A stretch of 64,000 bases of DNA from Desulfofundulus kuznetsovii DSM 6115. GTDB taxonomy: Bacteria; Bacillota; Desulfotomaculia; Desulfotomaculales; Desulfovirgulaceae. Within the stretch, counting starts at the first letter, position 1; each line of letters begins with the position of its first letter. The notes under the pieces are model-generated. The model was not told the DNA's origin. It saw only the letters and a program-made list of their open reading frames with translations, and did no database searches. The translations under genes were made by a program, and so were the position numbers. The DNA lies in NCBI RefSeq assembly GCF_000214705.1, contig NC_015573.1, forward strand, positions 2,363,001 to 2,427,000, given 5' to 3'. Shown here one piece after another: positions 27,554-37,095 of this stretch.

Positions 27554-28099
27554 CTAAAAACCACCCTTTTTCAGCACCGCCCAACCCCGGTTAAGGTAGT
27601 CCAGTCCCGACCAGATGGTAAAGGCGATGGCTATCCACATGGCCAGATTCCCGGGGGTTAAACGGACAACGCTAAAGGGAGAGTCCTGCAAAAGAAGGGC
27701 TACAATAGCTACAATCTGGGTGATGGTCTTGAGCTTACCCAGAGTGCTGGCTCCCAGAACAGCACCCTCGGCGGCCATCAAGGAGCGCAGCCCCGTAATG
27801 GCAAATTCCCGCCCGATAATGATCATGGCCACCCAACCGGGCAAACGGTGAAGTTCGACCAGGGAAATAAGCGCACTGGAAACCAAAAGCTTGTCCGCCA
27901 GGGGATCCATTAGCTTGCCCAACCGGGTAACCAGCTGGCGCTTTCTGGCAAGGTACCCGTCCAAACCATCGGTGCTGGCGGCTAAAATAAAAACGGCAGC
28001 AGCAACGTAATCCCCGTAGGGCACCTGGAGGGATACCACCGTTAAAAAAATAGGAATCAAAAAAATCCTGGCCAGGGTTAAACGGTTGGGCAAATTCAT
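27554..28099 (-). CDS. pgsA: CDP-diacylglycerol-glycerol-3-phosphate 3-phosphatidyltransferase
   Basis: A 181-residue membrane enzyme making phosphatidylglycerol phosphate. The CDP-alcohol phosphotransferase motif is visible as DGLDGYLARKRQLVTRLG followed by KLMDPLADK, with its metal-binding Asp residues. It overlaps the end of rimO by four bases (ATGA), so the two are coupled. pgsA near cinA-recA and rodZ is the common Bacillota order. Confidence 0.95.
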   Translation of the reverse strand: MNLPNRLTLARIFLIPIFLTVVSLQVPYGDYVAAAVFILAASTDGLDGYLARKRQLVTRLGKLMDPLADKLLVSSALISLVELHRLPGWVAMIIIGREFAITGLRSLMAAEGAVLGASTLGKLKTITQIVAIVALLLQDSPFSVVRLTPGNLAMWIAIAFTIWSGLDYLNRGWAVLKKGGF

Positions 28100-29421
28100 G
28101 CGAGCTCCCCCATCAAGTCGTACTCACCGGCCCGGGTAATCTTTACCAGCACAAAATCACCCGGGCTTGGAGTCACACGGCCGGCAGTAAAGTACACCCG
28201 GCCATCTATTTCGGGAGCGTCGGCCTGGGTACGGCCAAAATAACGGCTGCCCTTTTTCCCTTCCACCAGAACGCTCACGAGGCTACCCACCAGGGAACGG
28301 TTGTGCTCCAGGGATATTTGCTGTTGCAAAGCCATGGCCCTGTGGTAGCGTTCTTCTTTAACTTCTTCCGGCACTTGACCGGTCATGGCAGCAGCCGGTG
28401 TACCTTCCTCGGCACAGAATTTAAATACTCCCGCCCTTTCAAAACGCATCTCGCGCATAAAGTCAAGCAACTGTTGAAAGTCCTCTTCCCTTTCTCCCGG
28501 AAAACCAACCATGAAAGTAGTGCGCAGGGTTAACCCGGGAATAGCCCGGCGCAGTTTATGGACGAGCTCCCGCAGCCTGGAGGCGCTACTGCCCCGCCCC
28601 ATGCGGGCGAGCACTGCCGGACTGGCGTGCTGCAGGGGCAAATCGATATAGCGGCAGATTTTATCGCAAGATGAAAAAACATCGATCAATTCAGCGGTAA
28701 TCCCGTCGGGATGGCCGTAAAGCACGCGGATCCAGCGTATGCCGGATATCCCGTTCAGGGAACGCAACAGCGGGGCCAGCTTCCGCTCCCCGTAAAGATC
28801 AAGACCATAGCGGGTAGTATCCTGGGCCACCAGGATAATCTCTTTAACCCCCCCAGCAGCCAGGGCTTCCACCTCTTGCCGGATGGATTCCAGGGTGCGG
28901 CTGCGATAAGGACCCCGGATAGAGGGGATGGCGCAGTAAGTACAGCAGTTGCTGCAGCCTTCGGCAATTTTTACATAGGCCGTATGCTCCGCCGTGGTTC
29001 TAATCCGGGGCAGGCCGGCATCATAATCAAAACCGGGCTCCCCTACGGCTAAAACCCGCTCCCCGGCCAGAGCCCGCCGGACCACGTCCACCACCCGGTC
29101 GACCATTCCGGTACCTAAAACGCCGTCGATTTCGGGCATTTCATCCAACAGTTCCCCAGGGTAACGCTGGGCCAGGCAACCGGTCACCAGGAGCACCCGG
29201 CAGCGCCCGCTTTTTTTGTACTGTGACAGGTCCAGGATCTGGTCGATGGATTCTTCCTTGGCGGGGGTAATAAAACCGCAGGTATTAACGAGCAGGACAT
29301 CCGCCTCTTCGGGACGGGGTGTGATGATAAATCCGGCCGCATCCAGCTGTCCCAACATTAGTTCCGTATCCACCAGGTTTTTCGCACAACCCAGACTGAC
29401 CATGCCAACGCGGTACGACAT
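28096..29421 (-). CDS. rimO: ribosomal protein S12 methylthiotransferase
   Basis: A 441-residue radical-SAM enzyme that adds a methylthio group to an Asp of ribosomal protein S12. The N-terminal MTTase domain (MVSLGCAKNLVDTELMLGQL, VNTCGFITPAKEESI) carries the auxiliary cluster Cys residues; the radical-SAM motif is CSNCCTYC in EGCSNCCTYCAIPSIRG; a TRAM domain (LVSVLVEGKKGSRYFGRTQA) ends the protein. Length and motifs fit RimO rather than MiaB. Confidence 0.95.
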   Translation of the reverse strand: MSYRVGMVSLGCAKNLVDTELMLGQLDAAGFIITPRPEEADVLLVNTCGFITPAKEESIDQILDLSQYKKSGRCRVLLVTGCLAQRYPGELLDEMPEIDGVLGTGMVDRVVDVVRRALAGERVLAVGEPGFDYDAGLPRIRTTAEHTAYVKIAEGCSNCCTYCAIPSIRGPYRSRTLESIRQEVEALAAGGVKEIILVAQDTTRYGLDLYGERKLAPLLRSLNGISGIRWIRVLYGHPDGITAELIDVFSSCDKICRYIDLPLQHASPAVLARMGRGSSASRLRELVHKLRRAIPGLTLRTTFMVGFPGEREEDFQQLLDFMREMRFERAGVFKFCAEEGTPAAAMTGQVPEEVKEERYHRAMALQQQISLEHNRSLVGSLVSVLVEGKKGSRYFGRTQADAPEIDGRVYFTAGRVTPSPGDFVLVKITRAGEYDLMGELA

Positions 29422-29474
29422 TTTCTCTATCTCACCAACCCAGGTTCAGTATAACTCAAAAAAAACGGCCCTGT

Positions 29475-29503
29475 CAAAAAAAGGCGCGGCCCGCAAGGGC
29501 CGC
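29475..29503 (-). terminator. intrinsic terminator before rimO
   Basis: GCGGCCC and GGGCCGC form a 7-bp GC stem with a 4-base loop; on the minus strand GCC and a run of Ts follow. It sits 18 bases after the stop of the gene at 29521-29844 and should separate rodZ and that gene from rimO. Confidence 0.8.
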
Positions 29504-29520
29504 CCGGATAAAAACCGGGG

Positions 29521-29844
29521 TTATTCGCCCAGCAAGTTTGCTATTCCTTCGTGGATATGGGAGTTGATCTGGGCAATAGTTTTTTGTAAGGAAGGGAAAT
29601 CCTTAAGAATGTAACCCTCACTCCAACGGGTGATCAGGTACTGCACAAAGGCGAGATAACCCTTTACAGAAGCCACCCGGAAAAGATCACGGTACACGTT
29701 GTTGTTTGGCTGCCCCAAACAGTACTGGCCGGGGCGGTGGGTAATGGCAAAGTTGCCCAACTCCCGCCCTTCCCGGTACCAGGAAAGAATGCCGTCATAC
29801 AGGCCGACTTCTCGACCGCAGGAGTCACAGATAAAGGAACCCAT
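29521..29844 (-). CDS. small zinc-finger-like protein of unknown function
   Basis: A 107-residue protein from the ATG at 29844 (GGAGGGC upstream). It starts MGSFICDSCGREVGLYDGIL with one CxxC and has a later Cys in RPGQYCLGQPNN, perhaps a metal site. The C-terminal part is helical (YLAFVQYLITRWSEGYILKD). It follows rodZ by 11 bases. No family is recognised. Confidence 0.65.
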   Translation of the reverse strand: MGSFICDSCGREVGLYDGILSWYREGRELGNFAITHRPGQYCLGQPNNNVYRDLFRVASVKGYLAFVQYLITRWSEGYILKDFPSLQKTIAQINSHIHEGIANLLGE

Positions 29845-29855
29845 CACAAGCCCTC

Positions 29856-30635
29856 CTATCCCTGGGTAGAGGCGGAAAACTCCCGGCTCACCACCTGTCC
29901 CCGATCGCCCAGCACACCCAGATCCCGGCCATTTACCCGTACATTGACCACACCGGCGTTACCCAGCTTAACCCAGATGTGTTCCCTGGCCTGGAAGGAC
30001 TTGGATTGATTGGCCGCCACCTCGCCGGTAAACATGGTTTTACCATCAACCACCACCCGCATCCAGCAGGTTTCGTCGGTTACATTGAGCACCAGGTGAA
30101 CCCCTTCCGGCGAGCGGTTCTCCGTCCCGGTTGAGGTTGGTGCGTTTTGCGTACGACCGCTGTTCCCCGGGAACGGCCTGTCGGGTGTACCAGCGTGTCT
30201 ATCCTGGGACACAACCGGCTGTCCCCTCCCCTGATCATCATAAGCCGCATGCCGGGTGAAGCCAAAGAGCCACCCGGCACCCCATAAGAGCAGGACGGCC
30301 AGGAGCAGTCCCGTTGCCACGTAAGCGAGGCGGCCAGAGGGCCAGCTCAGCCGCAGTTTCTTCTCGACTCCGGCAAGCGGCTGCGTGACAGGCTGTGTCT
30401 CCTCCAGAGGAAACATTTCCTCAAACCGGGCCACCAGGGCCTCGGCATCCAGCCCCAAAAACCTGGCGTAATTCCGGAGAAAACCCCGTACATAAACCCG
30501 TCCGGGCAGCACATCAAAGGCTTCCTCCTCCAACGCCTCCAGGTATTTGCGGCGGATTTTCGTTTCTTCCTCAGCCTGCTCCAGGGACAACCCCCGGGCC
30601 TGGCGGGCTTCCCGTAGCATGTTTCCTATATCCAT
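29856..30635 (-). CDS. rodZ: RodZ-like helix-turn-helix membrane protein
   Basis: About 259 residues. The N-terminal HTH (GNMLREARQARGLSLEQAEE, then IRRKYLEALEEEAFDVLPGR, VYVRGFLRNYARFLGLD) is the RodZ-type MreB-binding domain. One membrane span follows (LAYVATGLLLAVLLLWGAGW), then a Ser/Thr/Pro-rich linker and a C-terminal DUF4115 domain (LVLNVTDETCWMRVVVDGKT). RodZ links MreB to the cell wall machinery. ATG 30635 with GGAGGTGA upstream is preferred to a GTG three codons earlier. The start overlaps the 3' end of mnmH by 65 bases. Confidence 0.88.
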   Translation of the reverse strand: MDIGNMLREARQARGLSLEQAEEETKIRRKYLEALEEEAFDVLPGRVYVRGFLRNYARFLGLDAEALVARFEEMFPLEETQPVTQPLAGVEKKLRLSWPSGRLAYVATGLLLAVLLLWGAGWLFGFTRHAAYDDQGRGQPVVSQDRHAGTPDRPFPGNSGRTQNAPTSTGTENRSPEGVHLVLNVTDETCWMRVVVDGKTMFTGEVAANQSKSFQAREHIWVKLGNAGVVNVRVNGRDLGVLGDRGQVVSREFSASTQG

Positions 30636-31701
30636 CGGGTTCACCTCCCTCTACCCGACCATATTCGGGCAGGCCTGTAATCCACTCCCTCACCCGCTTA
30701 ACTGCCTCGTCCATATCAGCCGTGTTCACACAAAGGTCATAATCCGGGCTGGGCTCACCTGGATACCCGTAGAGAGGATCATAATATTTGGTCAAAAGAT
30801 AGGAAAAAACCTGGTCAAATTTCCCCCCGGCCAGCAACTGGTTCAGCTCCGCCACGCGACGTGCTCCCAGATACTTTGCCAGGGCAGAGGTGGCCTCCTG
30901 CAAAGCGGGAATGTTTTGCTGGGGACCACTGGTATACTCCTGGCGGATACGCCTTACACGGTTTTCCAGGGAATCATAGAGCAGTACCCTGTACCCTTTT
31001 TCCATCGCCCTTAACACCACCGCCGGGACCAGCAGATTGCCCAAGCGGCGGCTTTCACATTCAACAACAAATACCCCTTTTTCCTCTGCCGCCATCAAGG
31101 CCCGGACAATAAGACCCTCGAACATTTTCTGGCTGGGGGAAGGGGGCAAGCCAATCTTGCCGTAAACCGAACCCCGGTGCCGGGCCAGGCCCTCCAGGTC
31201 TAACACGGGCAGACCCTGTTCCGCCAGGCGGCGAAGCAAAGTGGTTTTGCCCACCCCCGTCAATCCGTGGATTACCACTGCCTTTACAGGCAGTTCTTCT
31301 ACCCCCAGGTAAGAGTTGACAAAGCGGCGGTAGGCCTTATAACCACCCAGGATGCGGTAGACGGCAAAGCCCATGACATCAAGGACGGCCGCGGCAAATT
31401 GACTGCGCAACCCTCCCCGCCAGCAAAAGAGGACCAGCCGTCTGCCGCGGGCCAGACGTTCTACAGTCTCGACCCAGCGGGGAAGACGGGGAGAAACCAG
31501 TTCCAAACCCAATTTACGGGCCTCTGCTGGCCCTTTTTCTTTATAGACAGTTCCGACCAGCGCCCGTTCCACATTATCCAGCAGAGGAACATTTACCGCC
31601 CCCGGGATGGTTGCCTCGCTGTACTCACCTTCCGAACGCACATCCACTACCAGAACATCTGTCAAAGACAGGGCTTCAGCAACGTTAATTTCTTTAATCA
31701 T
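30571..31701 (-). CDS. mnmH: tRNA 2-selenouridine synthase
   Basis: A 376-residue protein with an N-terminal rhodanese domain (VVDVRSEGEYSEATIPGAVN and the active Cys in LVLFCWRGGLRSQ) and a P-loop domain (VIHGLTGVGKTTLLRRLAEQ). MnmH geranylates and then selenates 2-thiouridine at the tRNA wobble position, using selenophosphate from SelD, which is not in this window. The last 31 or so residues (after PEYGRVEGGEPDGYRKHATG) overlap rodZ in another frame and are Gly/Pro-rich, so the tail may be an accidental extension. Confidence 0.88.
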   Translation of the reverse strand: MIKEINVAEALSLTDVLVVDVRSEGEYSEATIPGAVNVPLLDNVERALVGTVYKEKGPAEARKLGLELVSPRLPRWVETVERLARGRRLVLFCWRGGLRSQFAAAVLDVMGFAVYRILGGYKAYRRFVNSYLGVEELPVKAVVIHGLTGVGKTTLLRRLAEQGLPVLDLEGLARHRGSVYGKIGLPPSPSQKMFEGLIVRALMAAEEKGVFVVECESRRLGNLLVPAVVLRAMEKGYRVLLYDSLENRVRRIRQEYTSGPQQNIPALQEATSALAKYLGARRVAELNQLLAGGKFDQVFSYLLTKYYDPLYGYPGEPSPDYDLCVNTADMDEAVKRVREWITGLPEYGRVEGGEPDGYRKHATGSPPGPGVVPGAG

Positions 31702-31859
31702 AATGTCACCTTACGTATTACACTGGCCACTATCATATACTTTTCCCTAATATACTTTCCACCGCATTTTTTGCTATTCCGGGCGTGTCCTTGGCGCAAA
31801 TCCACACAGTGTTTTTCTACACTTAACTCCGGTTTCCTTTCAAAGCACGCATTTTTAAT

Positions 31860-34058
31860 TTACCTTTTTTTGAAAGTCTGCTTGAACTGTTCTAAGGTAA
31901 TCAGTACAGACCGGGGCTTACTGCCCTCGTACCCTCCCACAATGCCCTTCCTTTCCATAATGTCCATAAGCCGGGCCGCCCGGGCGTACCCTACCCGGAG
32001 GCGCCTCTGCAAGAGGGAGATGGAGGCGTGACCCGTTTCAATGAAAATTTCTACGGCCCGGGGCAACAGCTCATCTTCCAGTTCCTCCTCCTGTTCCCCA
32101 TGGCCTTCCTCCGGGAGGAGCTGTGCTTCAAAGTGGGGGCCAGCCTGTTTCTTCAAAAAAGAAACAAGCGCTTCCACCTCTTGATCCGAGAGATAGGCTC
32201 CCTGGACCCGGATGGGTTTCGGCGCCCCCACCGGGAAAAAGAGCATGTCCCCCTTTCCCAAAAGCTTTTCCGCCCCGGCCATGTCCAGGATGGTGCGGGA
32301 ATCAATCTGGGAAGACACGGCAAAAGAAATCCGGGATGGAATATTGGCTTTGATCAGGCCGGTTATGACATCCACTGAAGGGCGCTGGGTGGCCACTACC
32401 AGGTGGATGCCTGCGGCCCGGGCCATCTGGGCCAGGCGGCAAACCGCGTCCTCCACATCGGCCGGCGCTACCATCATTAAATCAGCCAGTTCATCGATGA
32501 TGATTATAATTAACGGGAGTGGTCCCCGTGCCCCCGTACCCGTCTCCTGGCTGCGGCAGAGATCATTGTAACGGGTAATATCCCTTACCCCGGCCGCGGC
32601 AAAAAGCTCATAGCGGTGTTCCATTTCCTTAACGGCCCAGCGCAGGGAGGTGGCCGCCTTTTTGGGATCCGTAACCACAGGCGATACCAGGTGGGGAATC
32701 CCGTTGTAGGTGGCCAGTTCCACCATCTTGGGGTCGATAATTAAAAACTTTACTTCGTCGGGCGTAGCCTTAAAAAGAATGCTGGCAATGATGGTATTCA
32801 GGCAGACACTTTTTCCGGAACCGGTTGCGCCGGCGATAAGCAGGTGGGGCATGCGGGCCAGGTCGGCCACTACCGGATTGCCGGCGATATCCTTGCCCAG
32901 AGCCACGGTAAGCCGGGAAGGCGCCTCCTGAAAATCGGGCGTTTCCAGTAATTCCCTTAAATAGACCATGGAAATTTCCCGGTTGGGCACTTCAATCCCT
33001 ACGGCCGCTTTGCCCGGAATGGGTGCCTCAATCCGTACGTCCGGCGCCGCCATGGACAGGGCGATGTCATCGGCCAGACTGACAATACGGCTGACCTTGA
33101 TCCCCGCCGGAGGCTGGATCTCGTACCGGGTGATGGCCGGTCCCCGGGAAACCTGCACCACCCTGGCTTTAACCCCAAAGCTGCTTAGAGTTTCTTCCAG
33201 TATACGAATATTTTCGGTAATATCCCTGCTATTCTTGATGCTTTTGGCCCGTACCGGTTTGGAAAGCAGGCTCAAGGGAGGAAACTGGTAAGGTGAAGAG
33301 CCGGATGACACATCCTTTTCCCCGGCGGTTCCGCCGGGCGGGGAAACGGGAGAAGGAACAATGCGCAAAACCCGGGGCGTGCCGGTATTGCCCGCATTAC
33401 TGTTACCGGTTTTTTCACCGGCTGCTTCCGGAGTGGCTGCTTCCCGGGTGGCTATCCCCGGTCCGCTCTGGTCAATGATCACCGGCCTCAAGTCAGGCCC
33501 TTCCACTGTTTCCTCCGCTTCCGTGAATAAAAAGCCACCAACGCGTTCGTAGAAACCTTTGAGAGCACCCATAAGCCCGGCAAAAAAGGTACTCAAAGAA
33601 ATGTTGCTGCTCAAAAGCACACCCATCAAAATTAAAGTAGCCAGGACAATGCAGGTGCCCGTCAAACCGAAGGAACGCTCCAGAAGGAAAAAACAAACCG
33701 CCCCCACCAGGCCACCCCCCTCCCCGGCCAAACCGGCCTGCAGGGAGTAATTCTCTGGCACCAGCATGTGCAACAGGGTGAGGGCCACCACAAAGAGCAG
33801 GGCCCCCCCGTACAAGCGCCGCCCGGCCCCCCGCCTGGACGCCTTTCCCCGGATCAATCTCAAACCCCAGAAAGCGAGCAGGAGGGGGAAAAGATATCTT
33901 CCCTCTCCGGCTATCCCCCGCAGCATCCGCTCTACCCCCCAGCTGACCAGCCCTACAGCAGGGTTAACCAGGCTGATCAAAGCTAAAAGGGCCACACAAA
34001 TTAAACCAATGCCAGCAAGCTCGTATTTTTGCAGGTCTTTGGCCGTCCTTACTTTCAC
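31860..34058 (-). CDS. spoIIIE: DNA translocase SpoIIIE/FtsK
   Basis: A 732-residue septal DNA pump. Four N-terminal spans (residues about 15-165) are followed by a linker, the motor domain with Walker [21 protein letters not shown] and Walker [21 protein letters not shown], and a C-terminal gamma winged-helix domain ([20 protein letters not shown]). It clears chromosomes from the division septum and loads the forespore. In B. subtilis spoIIIE is next to ylzJ and tepA, as nearly the case here. The start is GTG. Confidence 0.96.
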   Translation of the reverse strand: MKVRTAKDLQKYELAGIGLICVALLALISLVNPAVGLVSWGVERMLRGIAGEGRYLFPLLLAFWGLRLIRGKASRRGAGRRLYGGALLFVVALTLLHMLVPENYSLQAGLAGEGGGLVGAVCFFLLERSFGLTGTCIVLATLILMGVLLSSNISLSTFFAGLMGALKGFYERVGGFLFTEAEETVEGPDLRPVIIDQSGPGIATREAATPEAAGEKTGNSNAGNTGTPRVLRIVPSPVSPPGGTAGEKDVSSGSSPYQFPPLSLLSKPVRAKSIKNSRDITENIRILEETLSSFGVKARVVQVSRGPAITRYEIQPPAGIKVSRIVSLADDIALSMAAPDVRIEAPIPGKAAVGIEVPNREISMVYLRELLETPDFQEAPSRLTVALGKDIAGNPVVADLARMPHLLIAGATGSGKSVCLNTIIASILFKATPDEVKFLIIDPKMVELATYNGIPHLVSPVVTDPKKAATSLRWAVKEMEHRYELFAAAGVRDITRYNDLCRSQETGTGARGPLPLIIIIIDELADLMMVAPADVEDAVCRLAQMARAAGIHLVVATQRPSVDVITGLIKANIPSRISFAVSSQIDSRTILDMAGAEKLLGKGDMLFFPVGAPKPIRVQGAYLSDQEVEALVSFLKKQAGPHFEAQLLPEEGHGEQEEELEDELLPRAVEIFIETGHASISLLQRRLRVGYARAARLMDIMERKGIVGGYEGSKPRSVLITLEQFKQTFKKR

Positions 34059-34202
34059 CCCAACCAGCCTCCGCCATAATTATACCATACTATATGGGAA
34101 AGTGCTGCAATTAAACTATATTTTACCACAGGCAAAAAAGAACGGGGGAAAGCCGGGTTTTGGTAAACTAAGCATGAGTCACGCCGGTTACGATACCAAA
34201 GC

Positions 34203-34230
34203 ATAAAAAAGCCCCCGGGATTTCCCGGGG
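34203..34230 (-). terminator. intrinsic terminator of the lut operon
   Basis: CCCCGGG and CCCGGGG form a 7-bp stem around a 4-base loop, followed on the minus strand by GGC and six Ts. It lies 40 bases after the stop of the lutBA fusion and ends the lactate operon before spoIIIE. Confidence 0.9.
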
Positions 34231-34269
34231 ACTGTGCCTCTGGGCAAACGCTCAATTTTTCTTCCCGTT

Positions 34270-36432
34270 TTACGCCCGGCCCGCACCGGCAAGGCACCGG
34301 GCCAGTATCTCGGCCGTATGCATGACCTGTACTCGCGGGTTCTGGTGGTCCAGGCCACCGCCAATCTGCATCCGGCAACCCGGACAGTCCAGGGCCACCA
34401 CTTCTGCGCCAGTGTCCAGTGCAGACTCCAGCTTGCGATTTAAAACGGATTTTGAGAGTTCGGGGAACTTGATGGTATAGGAACCCCCGAAACCGCAACA
34501 GACATCCGAACGATTCATTTCCACCAGATCCGCCCCGGCATCCTTAAGCAACTGGCGCGGTTCCGCGGTTACCCGCAGGTAGCGCTTTAAGTGGCAGGAA
34601 TCGTGATAAGTAACCTTTTGCTGCAAGGGGACCAGCAACGGGGTTAGTTTTTCCCTGTGAGCATGCACAAAGGAGGAAAAATCCGTTACTCTTTCCGCCA
34701 GTTCCCTGGCCCTATTGCTCCAAACCGGATCACCGGCCAGAAGTTCCGGATACAAGAACTTCAGGGCTTCGGCACAGGTGGGACAGGCGGTAAGGATATG
34801 CCCGGCATCTATACCCGCAAAAGCTGCAATATTTTGCCGCGCCAGCTCGGCAAAAATGTTCGTCAAACCGGCCTGCTTGGCCGGGTACCCGCAGCAGGTT
34901 TGTTGTTCCGGGTGAACGATTTCAAATCCCAGGGCCGCCAGGACTTTAGCCACCGACTCACCAATACCGGGGTAGACAAAATCAATCAGGCATCCCGAAA
35001 ATATAGCTACGCGGCCGGTTGCCCTGTCCGGGCGGGGCAGGGTACCAACCCGATCCCGGAAGGGAATGTCGGCAATGGCGGGCAAAGTACGCCCTTCGGT
35101 TAAACCGGAAAGGAAGAGGGGTAAGTGACGTATTTTCCCTCCCCTGGCAAAGGGTTTCTGCAACCGGGAAGCCGTTTTGAGAAGCCTGTGGAATAACCTT
35201 CGATTGACCAGCACCCTTTCAAAAATTACTTTCTCAACATAGCCCAGGCCTTCCCTTTCAACCGTTCGCCGCCTGAGCTCGCCAATCAGGGCGGGCAGGT
35301 CAATGTTGCCCGAACAGTAATCCCGGCAGCGCCCGCAACCAAAACACAAGTTCTGCACCCGCTGTGCCTTTTGCGGGTCGGTGAAGAAGGCAGTGAGCAC
35401 GGTCCCAATGCCGCCGGTATAAACATCCCCAAACACCCCCCCGACCAACTGGTAAATGGGACAGACGTTTAAACAGGCGGCACAGCGCACGCACTGCAGG
35501 GCTTCTTTAAAAACGGGATCGGCGGCCATGCTGGTGCGCCCGTTATCCATGAGTATGATATGCAGTTCCTTTTGTTCGTGGTAGTTGCCGTCGGGGTCAA
35601 CAGCGGATACGGCACCGGTAATCATGGTCACGTAAGTGGTAATGTGCTGGGCCGTGGCACTGCGCGGCAGCACTTCCAGTATGGGTGCGATGTCTGTAAA
35701 GCGGGGCACCAGCTTTTCCAGACCGACGATGATTACATGCACCGGGGGCAGGGTGGTGGTCAGGCGCCCGTTGCCTTCATTGGTGACCATGACGATGGTA
35801 CCCGTTTCGGCCACGGCAATGTTGGCCCCGGAAATGCCCATCCAGGAGGAAAGGAATTTCCTGCGCAGCTCCCTGCGGGCCAGCTGGACCATGGAGGAAA
35901 TCTCCGGTTCCACCGGCTTTTTAATTTCCCGGCTGAAAATTTCAGCCACTTCGTTCCGGCTCATGTGAATGGCCGGCATGACCATGTGGGAAGGCCGTTG
36001 ACAGGCAAGCTGGATGATCCACTCACCCAGATCCGTTTCCACGACATCCAAACCCTGCTTCTTTAAATAGTCGTTTAAGTGGATCTCCTCGCTGGCCATG
36101 GACTTGGACTTGACGATGGTCTTGATGCCCTTGGACCTGGCCAGCCGGGCAATGTACTCCCGGGCGTCCTGGGCGGTAGCCGCCCGGAAAACAGTGGCGC
36201 CGCGACGGGTAGCCTCCCGGGCAAACTGGCCGGCCAGTTCTTCCATACGCTCCGCCGCTTCCCGCTTAATCCGGGCTACTTCCCGGCGCAGTCCCTCAAA
36301 ATCCTTATGCCGGTAAGCCTGTTCCCGGGCAATGACATAGTTATCGGCAAACTTTCCCAGGGCGGAACAAACACTTGTATTGGCCAGGGCCTCCCGGGTC
36401 GCCTGACGCAAGGCTGCCTTACTCACCGGCAT
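34270..36432 (-). CDS. LutB-LutA fusion: LUD/ferredoxin and CCG-domain lactate utilisation protein
   Basis: About 720 residues from the ATG at 36432 (GAGGGAGGGG directly upstream; overlap with lutC of 14 bases). Residues 1-300 form a LUD domain (NVAVAETGTIV-like stretch ISGANIAVAETGTIVMVTNE). Two 4Fe-4S motifs follow (CVRCAACLNVCPIYQ, CFGCGRCRDYC). The C-terminal third has two CCG domains (QQTCCGYPAKQAG and RSDVCCGFGGSY) as in LutA/LldE. In B. subtilis LutA and LutB are separate proteins of the iron-sulfur L-lactate dehydrogenase; here they are one chain. The frame upstream of 36432 is not coding. Confidence 0.9.
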   Translation of the reverse strand: MPVSKAALRQATREALANTSVCSALGKFADNYVIAREQAYRHKDFEGLRREVARIKREAAERMEELAGQFAREATRRGATVFRAATAQDAREYIARLARSKGIKTIVKSKSMASEEIHLNDYLKKQGLDVVETDLGEWIIQLACQRPSHMVMPAIHMSRNEVAEIFSREIKKPVEPEISSMVQLARRELRRKFLSSWMGISGANIAVAETGTIVMVTNEGNGRLTTTLPPVHVIIVGLEKLVPRFTDIAPILEVLPRSATAQHITTYVTMITGAVSAVDPDGNYHEQKELHIILMDNGRTSMAADPVFKEALQCVRCAACLNVCPIYQLVGGVFGDVYTGGIGTVLTAFFTDPQKAQRVQNLCFGCGRCRDYCSGNIDLPALIGELRRRTVEREGLGYVEKVIFERVLVNRRLFHRLLKTASRLQKPFARGGKIRHLPLFLSGLTEGRTLPAIADIPFRDRVGTLPRPDRATGRVAIFSGCLIDFVYPGIGESVAKVLAALGFEIVHPEQQTCCGYPAKQAGLTNIFAELARQNIAAFAGIDAGHILTACPTCAEALKFLYPELLAGDPVWSNRARELAERVTDFSSFVHAHREKLTPLLVPLQQKVTYHDSCHLKRYLRVTAEPRQLLKDAGADLVEMNRSDVCCGFGGSYTIKFPELSKSVLNRKLESALDTGAEVVALDCPGCRMQIGGGLDHQNPRVQVMHTAEILARCLAGAGRA

Positions 36433-37018
36433 CCCCTCCCTCGTCAATAAAGATGACCACCACTTTGCCCGGCCCGTGCACGCCAATGGTAAGCACGCGC
36501 TCGATATCCGCCGTACGGCTGGGGCCGGAAACAAAGGCCAGGTAACCGGGGATTTGACCCCGGGCCGCCAGGTTATTGATTGCTTCCTGCAGAGTACCCA
36601 CCAGCCGATTGGTGGATACCAGGGCCAGGTGTGCGGGAGGAAGCATGGATACCAGCCGCCGGTTAATCTCAGTGGCATCCTGCACCAGTGTCCCCGTTTC
36701 GGCAATGGCCATTTCAAAGGACGAAATACCCAGGTCTGCCGCCTCGGCCCGCTCCCGGGGGTTACCGCCGGTAACTTCCGCTCCGGCCCCGGCTACTGCT
36801 GCCGCCAGGTCAAGGGCGGTTACAAGAGGTGATTCGGCCAGGGCGACCTTTCTTACACCCATCTCCTGAACCAGCTTACCCACCAGTTCCCTGGCTTTAT
36901 CCAGATTGGGCACCCGGTAAACTTCAGCTCCCAGGGCCCGGGCCCTGGTAATAAATTCCTCGTATAGTTTTTCCAAATTCCGGTTAGTATCCGGCAATAC
37001 CGCTTTGTTTAAAGCCAC
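36419..37018 (-). CDS. lutC: LUD-domain lactate utilisation protein C
   Basis: A 199-residue LUD-domain protein. The family core SSFEMAIAETGTLVQDATEI and RLVSMLPPAHLALVSTNRLVG are visible, with a C-terminal VLTIGVHGPGKVVVIFIDEG. LutC is the third component of the lactate oxidase complex. It starts with GTG and runs into the LutBA gene, whose ribosome site lies in its last codons. An intercistronic hairpin separates it from lutP. Confidence 0.9.
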   Translation of the reverse strand: MALNKAVLPDTNRNLEKLYEEFITRARALGAEVYRVPNLDKARELVGKLVQEMGVRKVALAESPLVTALDLAAAVAGAGAEVTGGNPRERAEAADLGISSFEMAIAETGTLVQDATEINRRLVSMLPPAHLALVSTNRLVGTLQEAINNLAARGQIPGYLAFVSGPSRTADIERVLTIGVHGPGKVVVIFIDEGGDAGE

Positions 37019-37044
37019 GGGCTGTTACCCCTTTCTCGGAAGAT

Positions 37045-37072
37045 CCCGGCCGGATAATTCCATCCGGCCGGG
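37045..37072 (-). promoter_or_regulatory. intercistronic hairpin between lutP and lutC
   Basis: CCCGGCCGGAT and ATCCGGCCGGG form a perfect 11-bp stem with a 6-base loop and no T run. Such a stem can mark mRNA processing or protect an upstream segment from 3' decay, uncoupling permease and enzyme mRNA levels. That role is inference. Confidence 0.6.
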
Positions 37073-37095
37073 TCAAATGCCTCCTTTAATGTCTT

